A DNA stretch of 64,000 nt. Source: Effrenium voratum (Eukaryota; Sar; Dinophyceae; Suessiales; Symbiodiniaceae). The position numbers were made by a program, and so were the translations under genes. The stretch is from positions 21,001-85,000 of the forward strand of contig CAUJNA010003288.1 in assembly GCA_963377175.1 (NCBI GenBank), in the 5' to 3' direction. The notes under the pieces were generated by a model. The model was not told the DNA's origin and searched no databases. It saw only the letters and a list, made by a program, of their open reading frames with translations. Of the stretch, positions 11,901-23,071 are shown piece by piece; position 1 is the first letter of the stretch; each line of letters starts with the position of its first letter.

Positions 11901-12497
11901 CCACTTTGTCAGCCCCGTGAAATGCCCCCCTCGTCAGCTTCAGCAAAGCGCGCGCTTTTTGACCAGGCCTGGTGGGTGCCCGACTTCGCTGTCACCGGCT
12001 GCCCGCTTTGGGTCGCTGCCCGGGCAATGTTTGTGGACCAGAAGGAGCTGCCCCAGGGCTCGCTGGAAGAGCAGAGGCGGGGTGAACCACTGACAGCGTG
12101 GGCAATAGTTGCCTTTTTCGTACTCCAAATAGGGCATTTTTCTAAGGCCGGATTGTATTGTGCAACGCTATCTCTGCCATGTCATGATGTCATTTCATGT
12201 TATGAAACGTTACATCAACTATGTATATCCACCCACAAATGATTGTACATATTATGGAGCTCCAGGCTGGCGCTGAAACGCCCCATCCGCCGGGAGATTG
12301 ATGTGAGAGCCTGGCTGGCGCAGATCCTCCGGCAGCAGCTGGAGAGGTACCCGGACTTGGGCAAAGGGCAGTCGGAGCCGGGGTCACCAGAGGCGGCTGC
12401 CAGGAATCTGGTCGAGTTTGAGACGGGGCTGCTGAGGACGCATCTTACCATGCTTGAAAAAAAAGAGAAGCGCCGGGGTTGTGTACGGGGGGCTTGA
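8940..12497 (+). CDS. SET-domain protein, Rubisco-LSMT/SETD3-like (multi-exon)
   Basis: Predicted protein-lysine (or histidine) N-methyltransferase using S-adenosylmethionine. Exons read: 8940-~9057 (SET start: KGSFLRLTQPCTKGSVLLSV, matching the G.G...A...I..GE.LL.VP pattern); ~10640-10790 (EWAGPSLAWRRVGGWRQEL, helical insert); ~11271-11540 (LRHLWAALVVQTRAL, then PGIDLCNH at 11369-11389 and INYG at 11483-11494, the two conserved SET signatures); 11673-11798; 11967-12076; 12266-12497 with TGA. The last three read STVIH-type substrate-binding-domain helices (QEWRRDIIMAAAEQGYDE, FAVTGCPLWVAARAMF, VRAWLAQILRQQLERY). The 11967-12076 and 12266-12497 exons join in frame across a GC-AG intron. Exon-like pieces at 9561-9681 (VNILVEVFTGGSRHVVEFV) and ~9736-9795 (TWKHGQLREMLERMS) lie inside but do not match SET. 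The 5' end is unresolved and may reach 6938. Substrate unknown. Confidence 0.75.
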
Positions 12498-13036
12498 GCC
12501 TTGAGGGGCTGTGGGGAGATGAAGCATGCTTGCAGGAGAACCGCCTGTGGCTGTTGATCTGGTGGATATAACGCAGAAGATGCCAAGCTCAGGGAAGTTT
12601 TGTTGGTGGCAGTAGGGGGCTAGGTATACTTCATTTTATTTGCATGCGCTGTGAGGCTTTATTGGAATTGAGAAGGATGCTCTTGTGTAAAAATCCTGGT
12701 GTGCAAGTGGTGCAGGGACGCATTCCATTGCTGATTTGATAATGGTTTCGTCTTGAAGCCTCTTCGGAGGCTGTCTTTTGGATATACAGTTGCATGAAAA
12801 GGGCAAGCCTCAAGGGCTGCGCATTGATTGCTGGAGGTCGCGCGTGATCTGGTGGTTGCCTGGAACCCAGCTGGCTTAGGACGCCGATGCAAACATGACA
12901 AGGTGGAAGCAGATGCTAAATAGTACGTGCTGGACAGGTACCGACCCGCGTGTTTTTTTTCCATCGTGTCAGATGATGTCCGATAGTCAACGTTTGCTTC
13001 TTGTATTTGTTGGGTTCCAGCACGTGCTCTTGAGAG
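12498..13036. other. Non-coding stretch after the SET gene
   Basis: No exon-like frame on either strand. It is presumably 3' UTR and intergenic DNA. Confidence 0.45.
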
Positions 13037-13345
13037 CGTGTGCTCTTGAGCGGGTGTGCATATCATGGGCAAGCATGTTTGCAGTGCCAGCTGAGCGTGT
13101 GCTGTTGAGCGGGTGTGCTTATCATAAGGCAAGTGTGTGTGTGTGTGTGGAGCGCTGAGCGTGTGCTCTTGAGCGGGTGTGCTTGTCATTTGGCAGGCGC
13201 GTGCGTAGTGGTTAGCGTTTGCTCTTGAGCGGGTGTGCTTGTGATGTGGCAAGCGTGTGTGCAGTGGCAGCCGATCGAATGCTCTCGAGCGGGTTTGCTT
13301 ATCACTTGGCAGGCGTGTGTGGAGTGCTGAGCGTGTGTCTTGCGC
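13037..13345. repeat. ~60-bp imperfect minisatellite, about five copies
   Basis: Each unit contains GCGTGTGCTCTTGAGCGGG followed by TGTGCTT(A/G)TCAT and GGCAAGCGTGTGTG. Units begin near 13037, 13097, 13157, 13215 and 13274, and a partial copy begins near 13329. Copies differ by substitutions and small indels. Confidence 0.8.
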
Positions 13346-15923
13346 GCCTGCACAGAGCTTCAGCAAAACCAAACCCGTGATATGCGCCGCGGCGGGTCAG
13401 GACCAGTCCAGTACCAAAGAGTGAGGGGGAGTAGCAGCAGCAACCTCTGGTTACAGTTTCAGCAAAGACTCAATAAGGACATTGTTCGCCCGCTCAGCCC
13501 TCTCAGGTCGCCACTCTTGGGCACTGCCTTGCCCAAGAGGGTGTGCCTTGGCGCATGGGTCCAGAGGCGGGCGCGAAGGATTGGGCTTGGGTGGGTTGAG
13601 TCCTCAAGGGAAGTTGGTAGAAGCGTGGGGAGCTGCAGCTGATGGGTTCTTGATTTGTCTTGGGCCATTCTTGAAGTCATCTATTTGGGCTGCACGGGTA
13701 TTGAAGACGCAGGAGCGCAGCAGGAACGGCTAGCGGGTTTACTTCGTTACTGCTGGCCGCTGGCGGCAAGCCACCCCCACCTTGTTGGAGCCTTCAACTG
13801 AGACAAGATTTGGCAGGCAGATGTTGGCACAACATGCAATGGGCAAACGTGACAAGAAGCCGCGCACAATCAACATGGTCCACCTCGCAATTGCGGCAGG
13901 AAAGCAGCAAGAGTTGCATCAGGCATGGATGCCCCCGACAGTCATCTATGAATGTGCTGTTGGAGCTCCAAAACAACCATCAACGAAATCTCAAGTCGTC
14001 AAAACATTGTCGACTGAGATCATCGTGCGACTCATCTCTGTATTTACCAGCTATCGTGTGAACAACCAAACACACACACACAGATACAAACAGGATTGAC
14101 TTCACGTGCCCAGGAAAGCCCGTGCACAGGTCCGACGCCTTGCTTCATTCGCCAGTCGCACTGCACGACAGCACTGCTTGGATTTGGTGTGGTCTCGTGA
14201 CGGATTACGGAAATTCTAGGCGTGCTTGTACATGATGTTGGCGGGCAGCTAAAGCCCTACTCATTTGCTGGACTACTTGGAGTGGCTGAAATGTTTTTAC
14301 ACCGTTGACCGGGAGCGGGGCACATGAGCAGATGTACCTTTCTGGCGGGAGACACATGCACCTTTGTGGCCATAGCGCATGCTTTGCTTTGCGGCACATG
14401 TATGACTACTTGCTGGGTGAGGCATCCGTCAACAGAATGAAATGAAGGAGAGACCTGCCTTTGCAAGCTGCAACTTGATACAAATGACACAAACTGCAGC
14501 TATTGCCTTTGGCTTTCGCCAAGGCTCTGCGGGGACTTGATGCAGAACCTTGACCTTCCGATGCGCCGCCATGGTGTTTCGTCTCGCCAGGTTCTTCTTG
14601 TGCGGCGCAGGGATCTTCCGGCGGCTGCGAAAGCGCACGGGGTGCCCAGTGACAGATCCGTTTGAAAGGCATATGTGTTTGTACAGTCTGCATATTATAA
14701 TATATTCGTACGGGTTTACATATGGGCACTCATGTCTGTTTGGGATGTGCATCATTGGGATTTAAGTGCCAGATCATCCAACGATCGCTTCCACGCTTTT
14801 GTGTTTACCGCAACATGATTGGCTTAGCAGACTTACGCCCAAGTGAGCGAACACTATGTTAGGGAACGAGCGACATGAACATACGCCGGTCGACAGATTC
14901 AAGCAAGGCAAGCTGAAAGCTTTCGCTGGCAAGAGAACTGAGTCTTCGAGGGCTGGCTCCCCGGTTGAAGGGTTGGTTTTGGCGAACACTTGCACCATGG
15001 CGTGGCGGACAGTGCAGCGGAGCAGGGGTCTTAGACGAAGGTAGCTGAAGCTTGGGAAGCAGCTTCACCCGAGGTGATTTTGGTCACTGAAACGAGGCAG
15101 CCTGTGGGTGGCGGAGACATAAATCAGCACGGGACGCAGGATTGGGGAGATGACTGGCCAATCGGAGAGGGCATTCTGACTCCCTTCCTGCTTTGTTCCA
15201 GTCTGGCTTGCTTGCCTTGGCAAGCGTTTTGCCAGCTGGTTGCGGATTTCTGAGAACAACACTGCCCCTTGGTGCAGCGCCCATCAATACTGGACCAAGC
15301 CTAGGTAAGACCTTGCTGGGCCCGCTGCTGCTTGCGTGTGCCTGTTGGGGGTCACTGACAGCCACTTGGACTGCACCCTTGGATTCGCTGCCGAGCGCAG
15401 TGATGTCACGGTGTGTGTTTGGGTGTGTCTGTATATTATATATATATATATATGATATATGATATATGTGCCTACACACACACATTGCCATCGCTGCATG
15501 GCACGGCACTGTTGCACGGACCGGGTGTCTATCAAGGATCGTTTCACTGAAAATCGTGTGCCACGTTAGCTGGATCCGAGCTGAGGCATTTGCAGGCCTG
15601 GGACGGATGTGCAATGCATTGACATGCCTGGCTGGTCGGTGGTGTCAGAATGCTAGTGCAAGTTCCTTGACATGCGCTGAAGCAGTCTTAGCAGTTGACG
15701 CAAAGAGCCATGATACAGAAAATATTCATGTGAGCCACTGCAGACTCACCACAGGGATTGACATTGCGGTGTTGAGAAGGCATCTAACGATAACTCCATG
15801 ATACTGACATAGTTTCAATGGAGGTAGCCATGTCCGCGAAGCCGTGTGTTCCTCATAAGGCTGAGCTCAGGTTGCAGGCTCTCGTTGTCACGCTTCTCCC
15901 TTGCTAGGCTCTTCACTCTGCAG
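13346..15923. other. Mostly non-coding; two weak coding-like patches
   Basis: No supported gene. Weak patches on + are at about 14571-14668 (MVFRLARFFLCGAGIFRRL) and 14995-15041 (MAWRTVQRSRGLRRR). Neither has a convincing splice pair. A TA microsatellite lies at 15432-15472. Confidence 0.4.
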
Positions 15924-15996
15924 ATCTTTGAGGCCAAGTGCCAGCCCTCGCCTGAGACCCTGGGAGGGGACGTTGCCGCCCAAAGCGGAGAAGTTT
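15924..15996 (+). CDS. Internal exon, unrecognised protein
   Basis: A CTCTGCAG acceptor and a consensus GTGAGT donor (15997) frame a 73-nt exon reading IFEAKCQPSPETLGGDVA then AQSGEV. Codons end in G or C almost throughout. It may belong to the gene that ends at 18121. The stretch 15997-17174 between them shows no other supported exon. Confidence 0.55.
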
Positions 15997-17174
15997 GTGA
16001 GTGGGGGGGCGCTGCCTGAATGGTGATGGCGACATAGCATGCTCCCAGGCCTGGCAGCTGTGACCGAGGCGGGAGCGGGCGGAACATGGCCTATAGTCAT
16101 TAAGGGCTTGCTGGCCGAGGAGTGATCTATGCCCTGGTTGGCCGGGATGCGATTCTATGTGGCATAGCAGATAGGCTGTTGCATTCTGTGTGAAGATAGC
16201 TTTCTTTAGGAGGCACAGAGCCTCGCAAGGCGGTCGAAACGCGATGCTTCTTGAGCTTACCGTGTTTTTTGCAGAAAACATGAAAAGTCAGTTCTTGTTG
16301 GAACCACTTACAATTTGGTGACTTACTGCTTCAGCGAGTGCATGAGAGTCGATACGGCCATACTGGCACAGTGCCTCCGGTCACGTGACTCAATTCCTCC
16401 GGTCACGCTCCAGTTGCGATCCAGGCAAAGGTGGACTCCAAGGCCGCGACTGAGGGAGACTTTTGACTGAAGCGATCGCTGATTTGACCGAGCCGATCTG
16501 ATGCCACATGAAGATCAACTGGAAATGAAACCCGAGCTGGCACCCGACCGCATGGCTCACATAAACGGATGGATTTTCGGCGCTCTGTGTTTGTGAAATC
16601 TGCCAGTGAGTGCGCCTTCCCAGACTTAGGATCCTGCCAAGCTTGAGTTCGAAACTTACAAGTTCAACTTGGCGTGGACCAAAATGAAGCAGGCGCTTGC
16701 AGTGCACCAGCAATTAGACTTCAGCCCGTGTGCGGTGGGTAGTGTAGAGGCAAAGCCGGATGGAACCAATGCCAATCGAAAGGGCCAGTGTAGTAGAGGG
16801 ATGACACAGAAATCGTGACCTGTGAATCTTGTGGCAGAGCATGCAGTATTTTGGCAGCGATGGATGGGAGGCGGAGGAGGAGAATTCTCCCGAATATCCG
16901 AAGCTCAAACAGGAGGCCGGGGTTGCGTGACTTCGTTGTCGTGATCGGCGAGTCGACTGAAGAGCGTTCCGAGTTTGGATTTCTGGATGTTTTGCCTTTG
17001 TTTGATCAATGTATGTGCTTGGCTGTCGGTGATTGACTCGGCAAGTGTATTTGCTTCCCAGCCCCACCTCTTCAGCCCGGCTATTTAACCCCTGTCCTGC
17101 AAGTTGTTTGGGGCTTGCTCGAGTGCCGACCATCTTGCCGAATAAGATCGACTTACTCTTCTCTACTTGCTTCC

Positions 17175-17433
17175 AGCAATGCTTTTTGCCATTGTTGGTG
17201 CGCCAAGTCAACGCTCTTATCTGGCTTACATATTTCATAGCTTGGCCTGCGCCACTGCCTCAAATCTTCTCACATTCACTGAGTCTACATGTGCCATGTG
17301 TTCTTTCACAAACCCGAACAGAAGGGATCTCGCGTGGAGTTGTTTCTATAGGATCGTCTCCCCCTTTGGGATGGTCACAAGGCCCTTCCCAATCCGGATG
17401 GACTCTTTGCAGAGCTTAGACTTAGGGTGGTGA
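17175..17433 (+). CDS. Coding-like segment, possible membrane protein
   Basis: The frame follows a TTCCAG acceptor and is open to TGA 17433. It starts MLFAIVGAPSQRSYLAYIFH, followed by a hydrophobic stretch and NPNRRDLAWSCFYRIVSPF. The content looks like a folded protein with one or two membrane-compatible helices. It is unusually long for an exon here. Codon use is less G/C-biased than in neighbours, so it may be an older remnant. Confidence 0.4.
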
Positions 17434-17706
17434 AGTTTTTGTAATTGGTGGACGGCATGGAGTCAAAGGATGGCGGATTCCCACTCTGGAGTTCCTGTGA
17501 TCTCGACATGTTCTGCATCATTTCAACTGCATCGATGTTTTCCATGCCCAAAGCAGTCAACTGCGATCTGGGTGGGGCTCAAAATTGACCAGGAGGAGTT
17601 ACGCAGGTTTTGGTCCATGTTTCCACTTACCAGGGTTCCATTTTGGTACCGGCTTTTTGAGCCACAGCCATCTCTTCTCCCGAGAGCTTCGGAGAGTCGT
17701 CGCTAG

Positions 17707-17798
17707 GTGGAGGACTTAGCCAAGGTGGTCGAGTCCCTGGGCGGCTCCAAACCCGCGGAGATGATGACCCTGGATGAGGCGGAGCGCAAGGTCCGCGA
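17707..17798 (+). CDS. Internal exon, helical protein, unrecognised
   Basis: After a CGCTAG acceptor the frame reads VEDLAKVVESLGGSKPAEMM then TLDEAERKVREVREA, strongly helical and acidic/basic, with G/C-ending codons. GT donors occur at 17791 and 17800. The exon is followed by a TA repeat inside the intron. It is probably part of the gene whose last exon is 18027-18121. Confidence 0.6.
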
Positions 17799-17829
17799 GG
17801 TGCGAGAGGCACGGGCTGCGATTCATATT

Positions 17830-17935
17830 TATATATACATATACAAGTATATATATATATATACACTTGTATATACATATATACTTGTATATATATATAT
17901 ATATACTTGTATATATATATGTATGTATAGACATG
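17830..17935. repeat. TA microsatellite with TATACTTG interruptions
   Basis: Imperfect TA repeat punctuated by TACTTG/TACAAG blocks, probably within an intron. Confidence 0.85.
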
Positions 17936-18026
17936 TGTGTGAGTATTTTTTTGAGCTGGTACCCTTCTTGGAGTGGATTTCAACAGAAATGAATGGGACA
18001 GCCCAAATGCAATTTTGTTTTGCAAG

Positions 18027-18121
18027 GACCCACGTTGGGGTTCGAGAAGCGTCAGGATTTGAGCTTCGAGAAGCTCATGCAGATGTCCAATGAGGAGAGC
18101 TCCTCGGCTTTCGGCATGTGA
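18027..18121 (+). CDS. Terminal exon, unrecognised protein
   Basis: After a TTGCAAG acceptor the frame reads TLGFEKRQDLSFEKLMQM then SNEESSSAFGM and stops at TGA 18119-18121. The Glu/Lys-rich helix and Ser-rich tail look like a normal C-terminus. Upstream partners are likely 15924-15996 and 17707-17798. The phase match is not proven. Confidence 0.6.
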
Positions 18122-18432
18122 GGCGACAGCTTGGCCCAGCTTGTGCTTGAAATAAGGTGCTTCGGCGCTTGAGACTGGACTCTGATTTGTGGCTCAATGG
18201 GTCAATGACGGCACTTATGTGTTGTTCCCCTTGGGTTTTCGGTTGGACTGGGAGTTTAGGCAGCTGCTGCCATTGAGCCATGTCGAGATTTGTTTGAGAG
18301 TCACCAAAAGCTTAAACGGACCTTTGTGCGCAACATAGCCAGAGGAGAAGTGTCGCTTGGAAACTACCATGAGCTACCATGAAACCACAGTGAAGGCAAC
18401 CATCTGGAGGCACAAAGCCCAACTTTGAGCAG

Positions 18433-18789
18433 GCTTCTCCAGTTCGCTGCCATCGGGTGGGAGTGGGAGGGGGATGCGGCCCAGCTGAGGATGGTTGCTG
18501 GCGCAGGGCCTGGGCCCAGCCTTCCCTATCTCCCTGATCCTGGCGCCTTGGCAGAGGCTGAAGGCTTGGGATTGGTAACCTTTACTGAAATGGGCCCAAG
18601 GGGTTCCCGAACATGCTGCCTTGTCTCGAAGAAATCACACCACCAGAAGTGCTAGAGATGGGCAGGCAGGAGCTAAGCTTACAGCTGGTCAAATTTGCAT
18701 ATAACTTGGCGAGCTTATTGGACCTTTGCATGTTAGGGCAGGCTGTTCGAAGCCCCCACCAGCTGTCAGGGCTTGTCGGCCCCCTCTGA
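18433..18789 (+). CDS. Coding sequence in two frames, unrecognised protein
   Basis: Part 1 (18433-about 18574) follows a GAGCAG acceptor and reads LLQFAAIGWEWEGDAAQL and then GPSLPYLPDPGALAEAE. Part 2 (18601-18789, TGA) reads MLPCLEEITPPEVLEMGRQ then LVKFAYNLASLLDLCML. The two frames are separated by only 26 nt that begin GT and end AG, just before a run of four G. Either a very short intron or a one-base frameshift at the G run explains it. Confidence 0.5.
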
Positions 18790-19133
18790 CCACATAAAGC
18801 GCCGAGCAATTGCGATCGGTGGAGTCTTTGCAGGTCAGACCATTTAGTTCAGTACAACCTGGTCGCTAGATACATCTTTTGAGTATGCCCTTGAGTGGGT
18901 ACCCCTGATATAATATGCCTGCATGTAGCCCTCATATACCCCATAGGTTGATACCCCTCATCTAAAGGGAGTCGATCGCTGGGGCACGTCCTGCATCATT
19001 GATCCGAATTTCAATGTTTCTGCATCTTGGGCGAGCTCCATCTTTATGCGTCACATGTTTGCAGTGTAAAAAAGTGATTTTCTAGAATCACTGCTTTTGT
19101 TTTCTGCATGCGAACGATTTCTGGCATTCCATC

Positions 19134-19703
19134 TTGACAATATTGGCTTTGTGGAGAGCAGTATCCCTTGTTTGCCGATACGCCAACATTTTGATGCATT
19201 CCGAGTCCTACACCCTCTATTGGACCCTGAACGTCCCTTTCATCACCTACGCGTACTACACCAGTGTTCTCTCTGGCGCTGCAAGCATGAGTCTGGTGAT
19301 GGCAGGCGCTTTTGGATGATGGCAATTCAACTTGTGCGCAATTCGGCTGTAGAGTGGGACTTCATGTGCCGAGTATCGCAGGAGCCTATGCAACATCTAT
19401 CCCCTTCAAACCGCTGATCTACATTGGTGCGATCCTGTTCACGCCGTGGGTGGCAGATAATGTGACCTGGCGCATGATAGCTGTGATCCGTTGACTGCAA
19501 ACTGTTCCAAGAGAAGCTTTAGCTTGGGCATGATTGTCCGCTCCCTGGCAGCTGTATTTTTTGGATTACTGAGCGGTAGTATTCCCCAGACAGCACATTT
19601 CGGTTCAGCACATTTGGGTTCAACTTGCCAGATCATGCCGGCGATCAGCAAGTTCTTCAAGCTCTTCCGACTTCCTGATGAGCAGGAATTGAACCAGCTC
19701 TGA
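19134..19703 (+). pseudogene. Frame-broken multi-pass membrane protein remnant
   Basis: Three protein-like stretches follow in different frames with almost no room for introns. They are LMHSESYTLYWTLNVPFITY and VLSGAASMSLVMAGAF (to 19319); AGAYATSIPFKPLIYIGAIL and DNVTWRMIAVIR (to 19494); and GMIVRSLAAVFFGLLSG with a C-terminus IMPAISKFFKLFRLPDEQE ending in TGA at 19703. Several segments are hydrophobic enough to span a membrane. The pattern resembles transporter transmembrane helices, but the family is not certain. Confidence 0.5.
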
Positions 19704-21455
19704 GCCTTGTGGAAAAAGAACAAACCGCTCACAGTGAAGGCACTTCCTGCTACTGGTAGCGGTTTTTAACTTTGCTGATAGGGGTATTCTCCAGTGCAAT
19801 CCCAGTGTAGAGATGTATAGACCCCTAAATTGGAAGCTCCGCTGGAAACCTCACAGAATACAAAGATGTCTCTCCGAAATGGGAGCCATACTCAAGTCTG
19901 ATCCCTTGAGGTTGGTGCGTGCAGGGCATGTGGTTTGGCCTGCCAGCGCGGTTCTGCCTCCTGCGGTGCAAGGGGAGGCGGGGCCAACATGGGGCGGGAG
20001 ATCAGAGAGACTGGAGGATCATCCAGTTTCGCAGACACTTATGACGCTTACTGCATTGATTTCGTCTTTATACCGGGATTAGCCCCTTGCAGTGAGCAAC
20101 AGGCATTGAGCCATGCAACTGCGCGTACTCACTCACGCAGTTTGGTGACGCATTTTGTTTTGACTCAAGATGGCTGAAGACTGGCAGGTTGCTTCTTGTT
20201 CTTCTGGTTTGTGTTTTGCGCATTGTGGGGGATCCCCAAACCGAAGTGCCAAGCTCTTAGGACCCTCCTGGCTTTGGTGCCTGGCGGCTTGAGCGGCGAG
20301 AGGAGCCGGTGCGGAGTGCCCAGGGCTAGAGCCGGTGCAGAGTCGCAATTGCTCGCCTAGAGAAATCTCGGTTCAGTGCTTGGGTGCTTGGGCGAGGTGG
20401 TTTGGCAGTTTGTGGATGTTGCCTTAGCTGCATGCTTTTCCGCATTGTTTTGTGGGGACGGGTGCTTCACGTGACTTCCGGCCTTTTGGAATGCGGCACA
20501 AGGACGTCTGGATTTGTAGAGTTTGTGGAAGATGTGAAGGACAGTTTGCTGTTGCTGTTTGTGGCTGCTGTACGCGTTTTGTTGCTGCTGTTGACCCTGC
20601 AGCCGCCACCAGTTTTGCCCGTGCCTCTTTTGCTGGAGGTATTTGGATTCCTCTGTGGTACCTTGAGCTTTGACATCCAGCCACACCTCTCTACCACGAA
20701 CGTAGTCAGGTATTTCTTTCCATCGTTTTGACTTTGATTAATACTTTATCTTCTTGTTGCCTTCCATGCGATGCCATCCTGCAAACAAATCGACAGTTCA
20801 GCATTGCCAGGTTGGGATAATCCGGCAGATGTACAAGGCATCAGAGGCGTGCATCCTGTGTGAGTGCACACGTGCATGTTCCTGAAGGTTCAATGTGCTC
20901 AGCTCCAAAGTGGGAGGGTGAGTTTATCAGAGGTGAGGGCAGGGCCCAGCAATGAATTCTAAAGGCACAAGTCAAACGGAATACATGGCATCGCTTCCTC
21001 TCGCTAGGGCCCCCTGCGGTTGCAGAGCCGCTGCGGGTTCTATGCAGAGGTGCCGCGAAAGTGTCAACGACCAATGATCAATGCTGTCTTTATCTGATGT
21101 GTTGGATTCAACTCACTGACAGGTGGCTAAGCGTTTTACAGCTACTTGTTTTGCCCCGATTGACCACGCTACAGGCCCAGGGCCCTTTTGTCAGCTTCTT
21201 GGAGTCTCATGGCAAAGTCGCTGAAGCGGCTTGAGGTACGCCCTGGTGATGACTTGACCTCGCAGGCCAGGCAGCCTCGAGGCCGTCGTTTCGGTGTCTC
21301 TCCGTATTGCTCGCCCCTTCAATTGCAATGCAAAAACGTTCCCCGAACACACACGAGGTGGAATGAACGCGAACATACCTGCTGGGTGGAGTGCTTTGGT
21401 TGTCAGAGAAAAGGCGCTGGAAATCCCTCTATAGAGCAATGCTCTTTGCATTCAG
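19704..21455. other. Sparse region with weak exon candidates
   Basis: Weak + strand candidates are at about 19990-20090 (MGREIRETGGSSSFADTYDA) and about 21190-21234 (FLESHGKVAEAA or, in another frame, MAKSLKRLE before a GT donor). A 115-codon Leu/Val-rich frame at 20384-20728 and a Gln-rich frame opposite it look like compositional artefacts. Nothing else is supported. Confidence 0.35.
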
Positions 21456-21708
21456 GTGCTGATGCAGGAGTTTTTTGATGGCATGTTTGCCTCCAACACT
21501 TTGGCCAACGATCTTGGGTGGCAGAGGTGGTCCAAGAAAGAGCAAGGCCCTTTTCCTCTTTGCTTGGCATTCCTTTTCGTCAATCTCGCTGGAACACGTA
21601 AGTCAAGTTTTCTAGACGTTGCCGGAGCGCCTAGCCAACAGCCAGGGTCAGGCGTGCGGCGTGCGGGGGATAGATGGCCGACAGGCGAGCTCCTGTGGGC
21701 GCTGCAGG
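21456..21708 (+). CDS. Two exons joined by a GC-AG intron, unrecognised protein
   Basis: Exon 21456-21546 follows a TTCAG acceptor and reads VLMQEFFDGMFASNTLAND then GWQRWSKKEQ. It ends at a GC donor (21547). The 69-nt intron ends TTTTCTAG. Exon 21616-~21708 restores the frame (split Asp codon) and reads DVAGAPSQQPGSGVRRAG then RWPTGELLWALQ. Both have G/C-ending codons. A further short exon-like piece (VLPGLDRIDGTRQLD) is near 21789-21848. I do not recognise the protein. Confidence 0.6.
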
Positions 21709-22139
21709 GCCTCTCGGTTTGAGTTGAGGCTTCGGGGCTCCTGTCAAAGGTCCAAAAGGAGAACCCAGGCAGCCCTTTGCATAAGTGCCCCGCTTTTCAT
21801 TGCCAGGGTGCTGCCGGGGCTGGACAGGATTGATGGAACCCGGCAATTGGACAGGTCGGTCCGGGTATTCCTAACAAGCCCCCCCCCCCACCCCAACACA
21901 TGTTTGTTGCTGCCACACTAGCGCGAGCCTTCTCAAGATGAATATCATCAGAAGAGTTCCGATGTTGACATGTTGCCGGTTACGTCAAAATGAGGTGTGC
22001 GCTTCCTGCTACGCTCATTTCGTTCACCCATTTGCAGATGGAGTTATTCTTGCATTACCATTCTTCTTGTGCCTAGAAAAACAGCATGCTTGCTGCTGAC
22101 TCTGCCAAGGACACGCATCCCCACTCAAACATGCAGACA

Positions 22140-22420
22140 TAGGAATGTTCCTTGTACACATTTTCCCATTTCACACCTTTACACATCTACACACATGCAC
22201 ACATTCACGTATACAAAGTACACACGCAACACATATGTTGCACGCATGTATTGATATATGAGCATAGACGTGTCCATAGACACATGTACAAATGTGCAAC
22301 CATGCGCATGCACGTGTACACATACACACATATACAAAAACCCACATAGAGGTGCATATAGACAAGCACATATACATATTTCCAAATTGCAGTACACCTA
22401 CACATGTAATCATGTCAGGG
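22140..22420. repeat. CA/ACAT-rich low-complexity sequence
   Basis: Degenerate ACACAT and CACATA units on + open several spurious frames on both strands. Confidence 0.7.
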
Positions 22421-22617
22421 CGATACACACAGAAGTTTGGCCCACAGAACCTGCCAACAACCCAACATATGGGCTTGTCCTTTTTGAGGTGCCTTGTTTG
22501 GAGCTGCTTTAATAGGCCGGGGACACATCACTTACCAACTTTACCTCTCTTCTTCACTTTCAATCCTTCGCCCACCCTTTGCCCTGTGCGCGCGGCGCCA
22601 CCGGGCTAAGCCTCGCC

Positions 22618-22650
22618 ATGGACACATCGCAGACCGCCTGGTACTTTGAG
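22618..22650 (+). CDS. Candidate exon end, possible translation start
   Basis: The frame reads MDTSQTAWYFE and ends at a GTGACC donor (22651). Sequence just upstream (22570-22617) is G/C-rich and open in the same frame, so the exon may begin earlier than the ATG. It may be the first exon of a gene whose next exons lie beyond the repeats. Confidence 0.45.
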
Positions 22651-22854
22651 GTGACCCTTGTTGCACGCTGCACTCACACACACACACAAGGTGCGCATGC
22701 GCACAAGCGCACATACGAAAGCACTGCAGGAGTTGTCTGCTTACGTGGGGGTTGGGCAAATTCTATCACGGCATTCAGCAGTTCTGAGCAATCTTGCGCA
22801 TCTTCCAGGCACGGTTGTATGCTCGATTCGCCTTTGTCACCGTCCACCGTGCCA

Positions 22855-23018
22855 CTTGCTTGCTTGCTTGGCTTGCTTGCTTGCTTGGCTTGCTTGCTTG
22901 CTTGGCTTGCTTGCTTGCTTGGCTTGCTTGCTTGCTTGGCTTGCTTGCTTGCTTGGCTTGCTTGCTTGGCTTGCTTGCTTGCTTGGCTTGCTTGCTTGCT
23001 TGGCTTGCTTGCTTGCTT
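22855..23018. repeat. 13-bp minisatellite (GCTTGCTTGCTTG)
   Basis: About 12 copies of a 13-bp unit made of CTTG blocks. Because 13 is not a multiple of 3, the frame rotates each unit and all frames stay open on both strands. The Leu/Ala/Cys and Ser/Lys/Gln 'proteins' are artefacts. Confidence 0.9.
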
Positions 23019-23071
23019 TCATGTTCACATGTACCGGTAATCATGCGTACGCATGTAGACATTTATGTGCA

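Noticed and set aside
13037..13345. CRISPR-like array of spaced repeats
   Set aside because: Units are contiguous diverged tandem copies without unique spacers, in a eukaryotic context and without cas genes.
20357..20731. Leu/Val-rich + frame and Gln-rich minus frame
   Set aside because: Mirror-image products of a TTG/CTG-rich stretch; neither has splice context or biased codon use.
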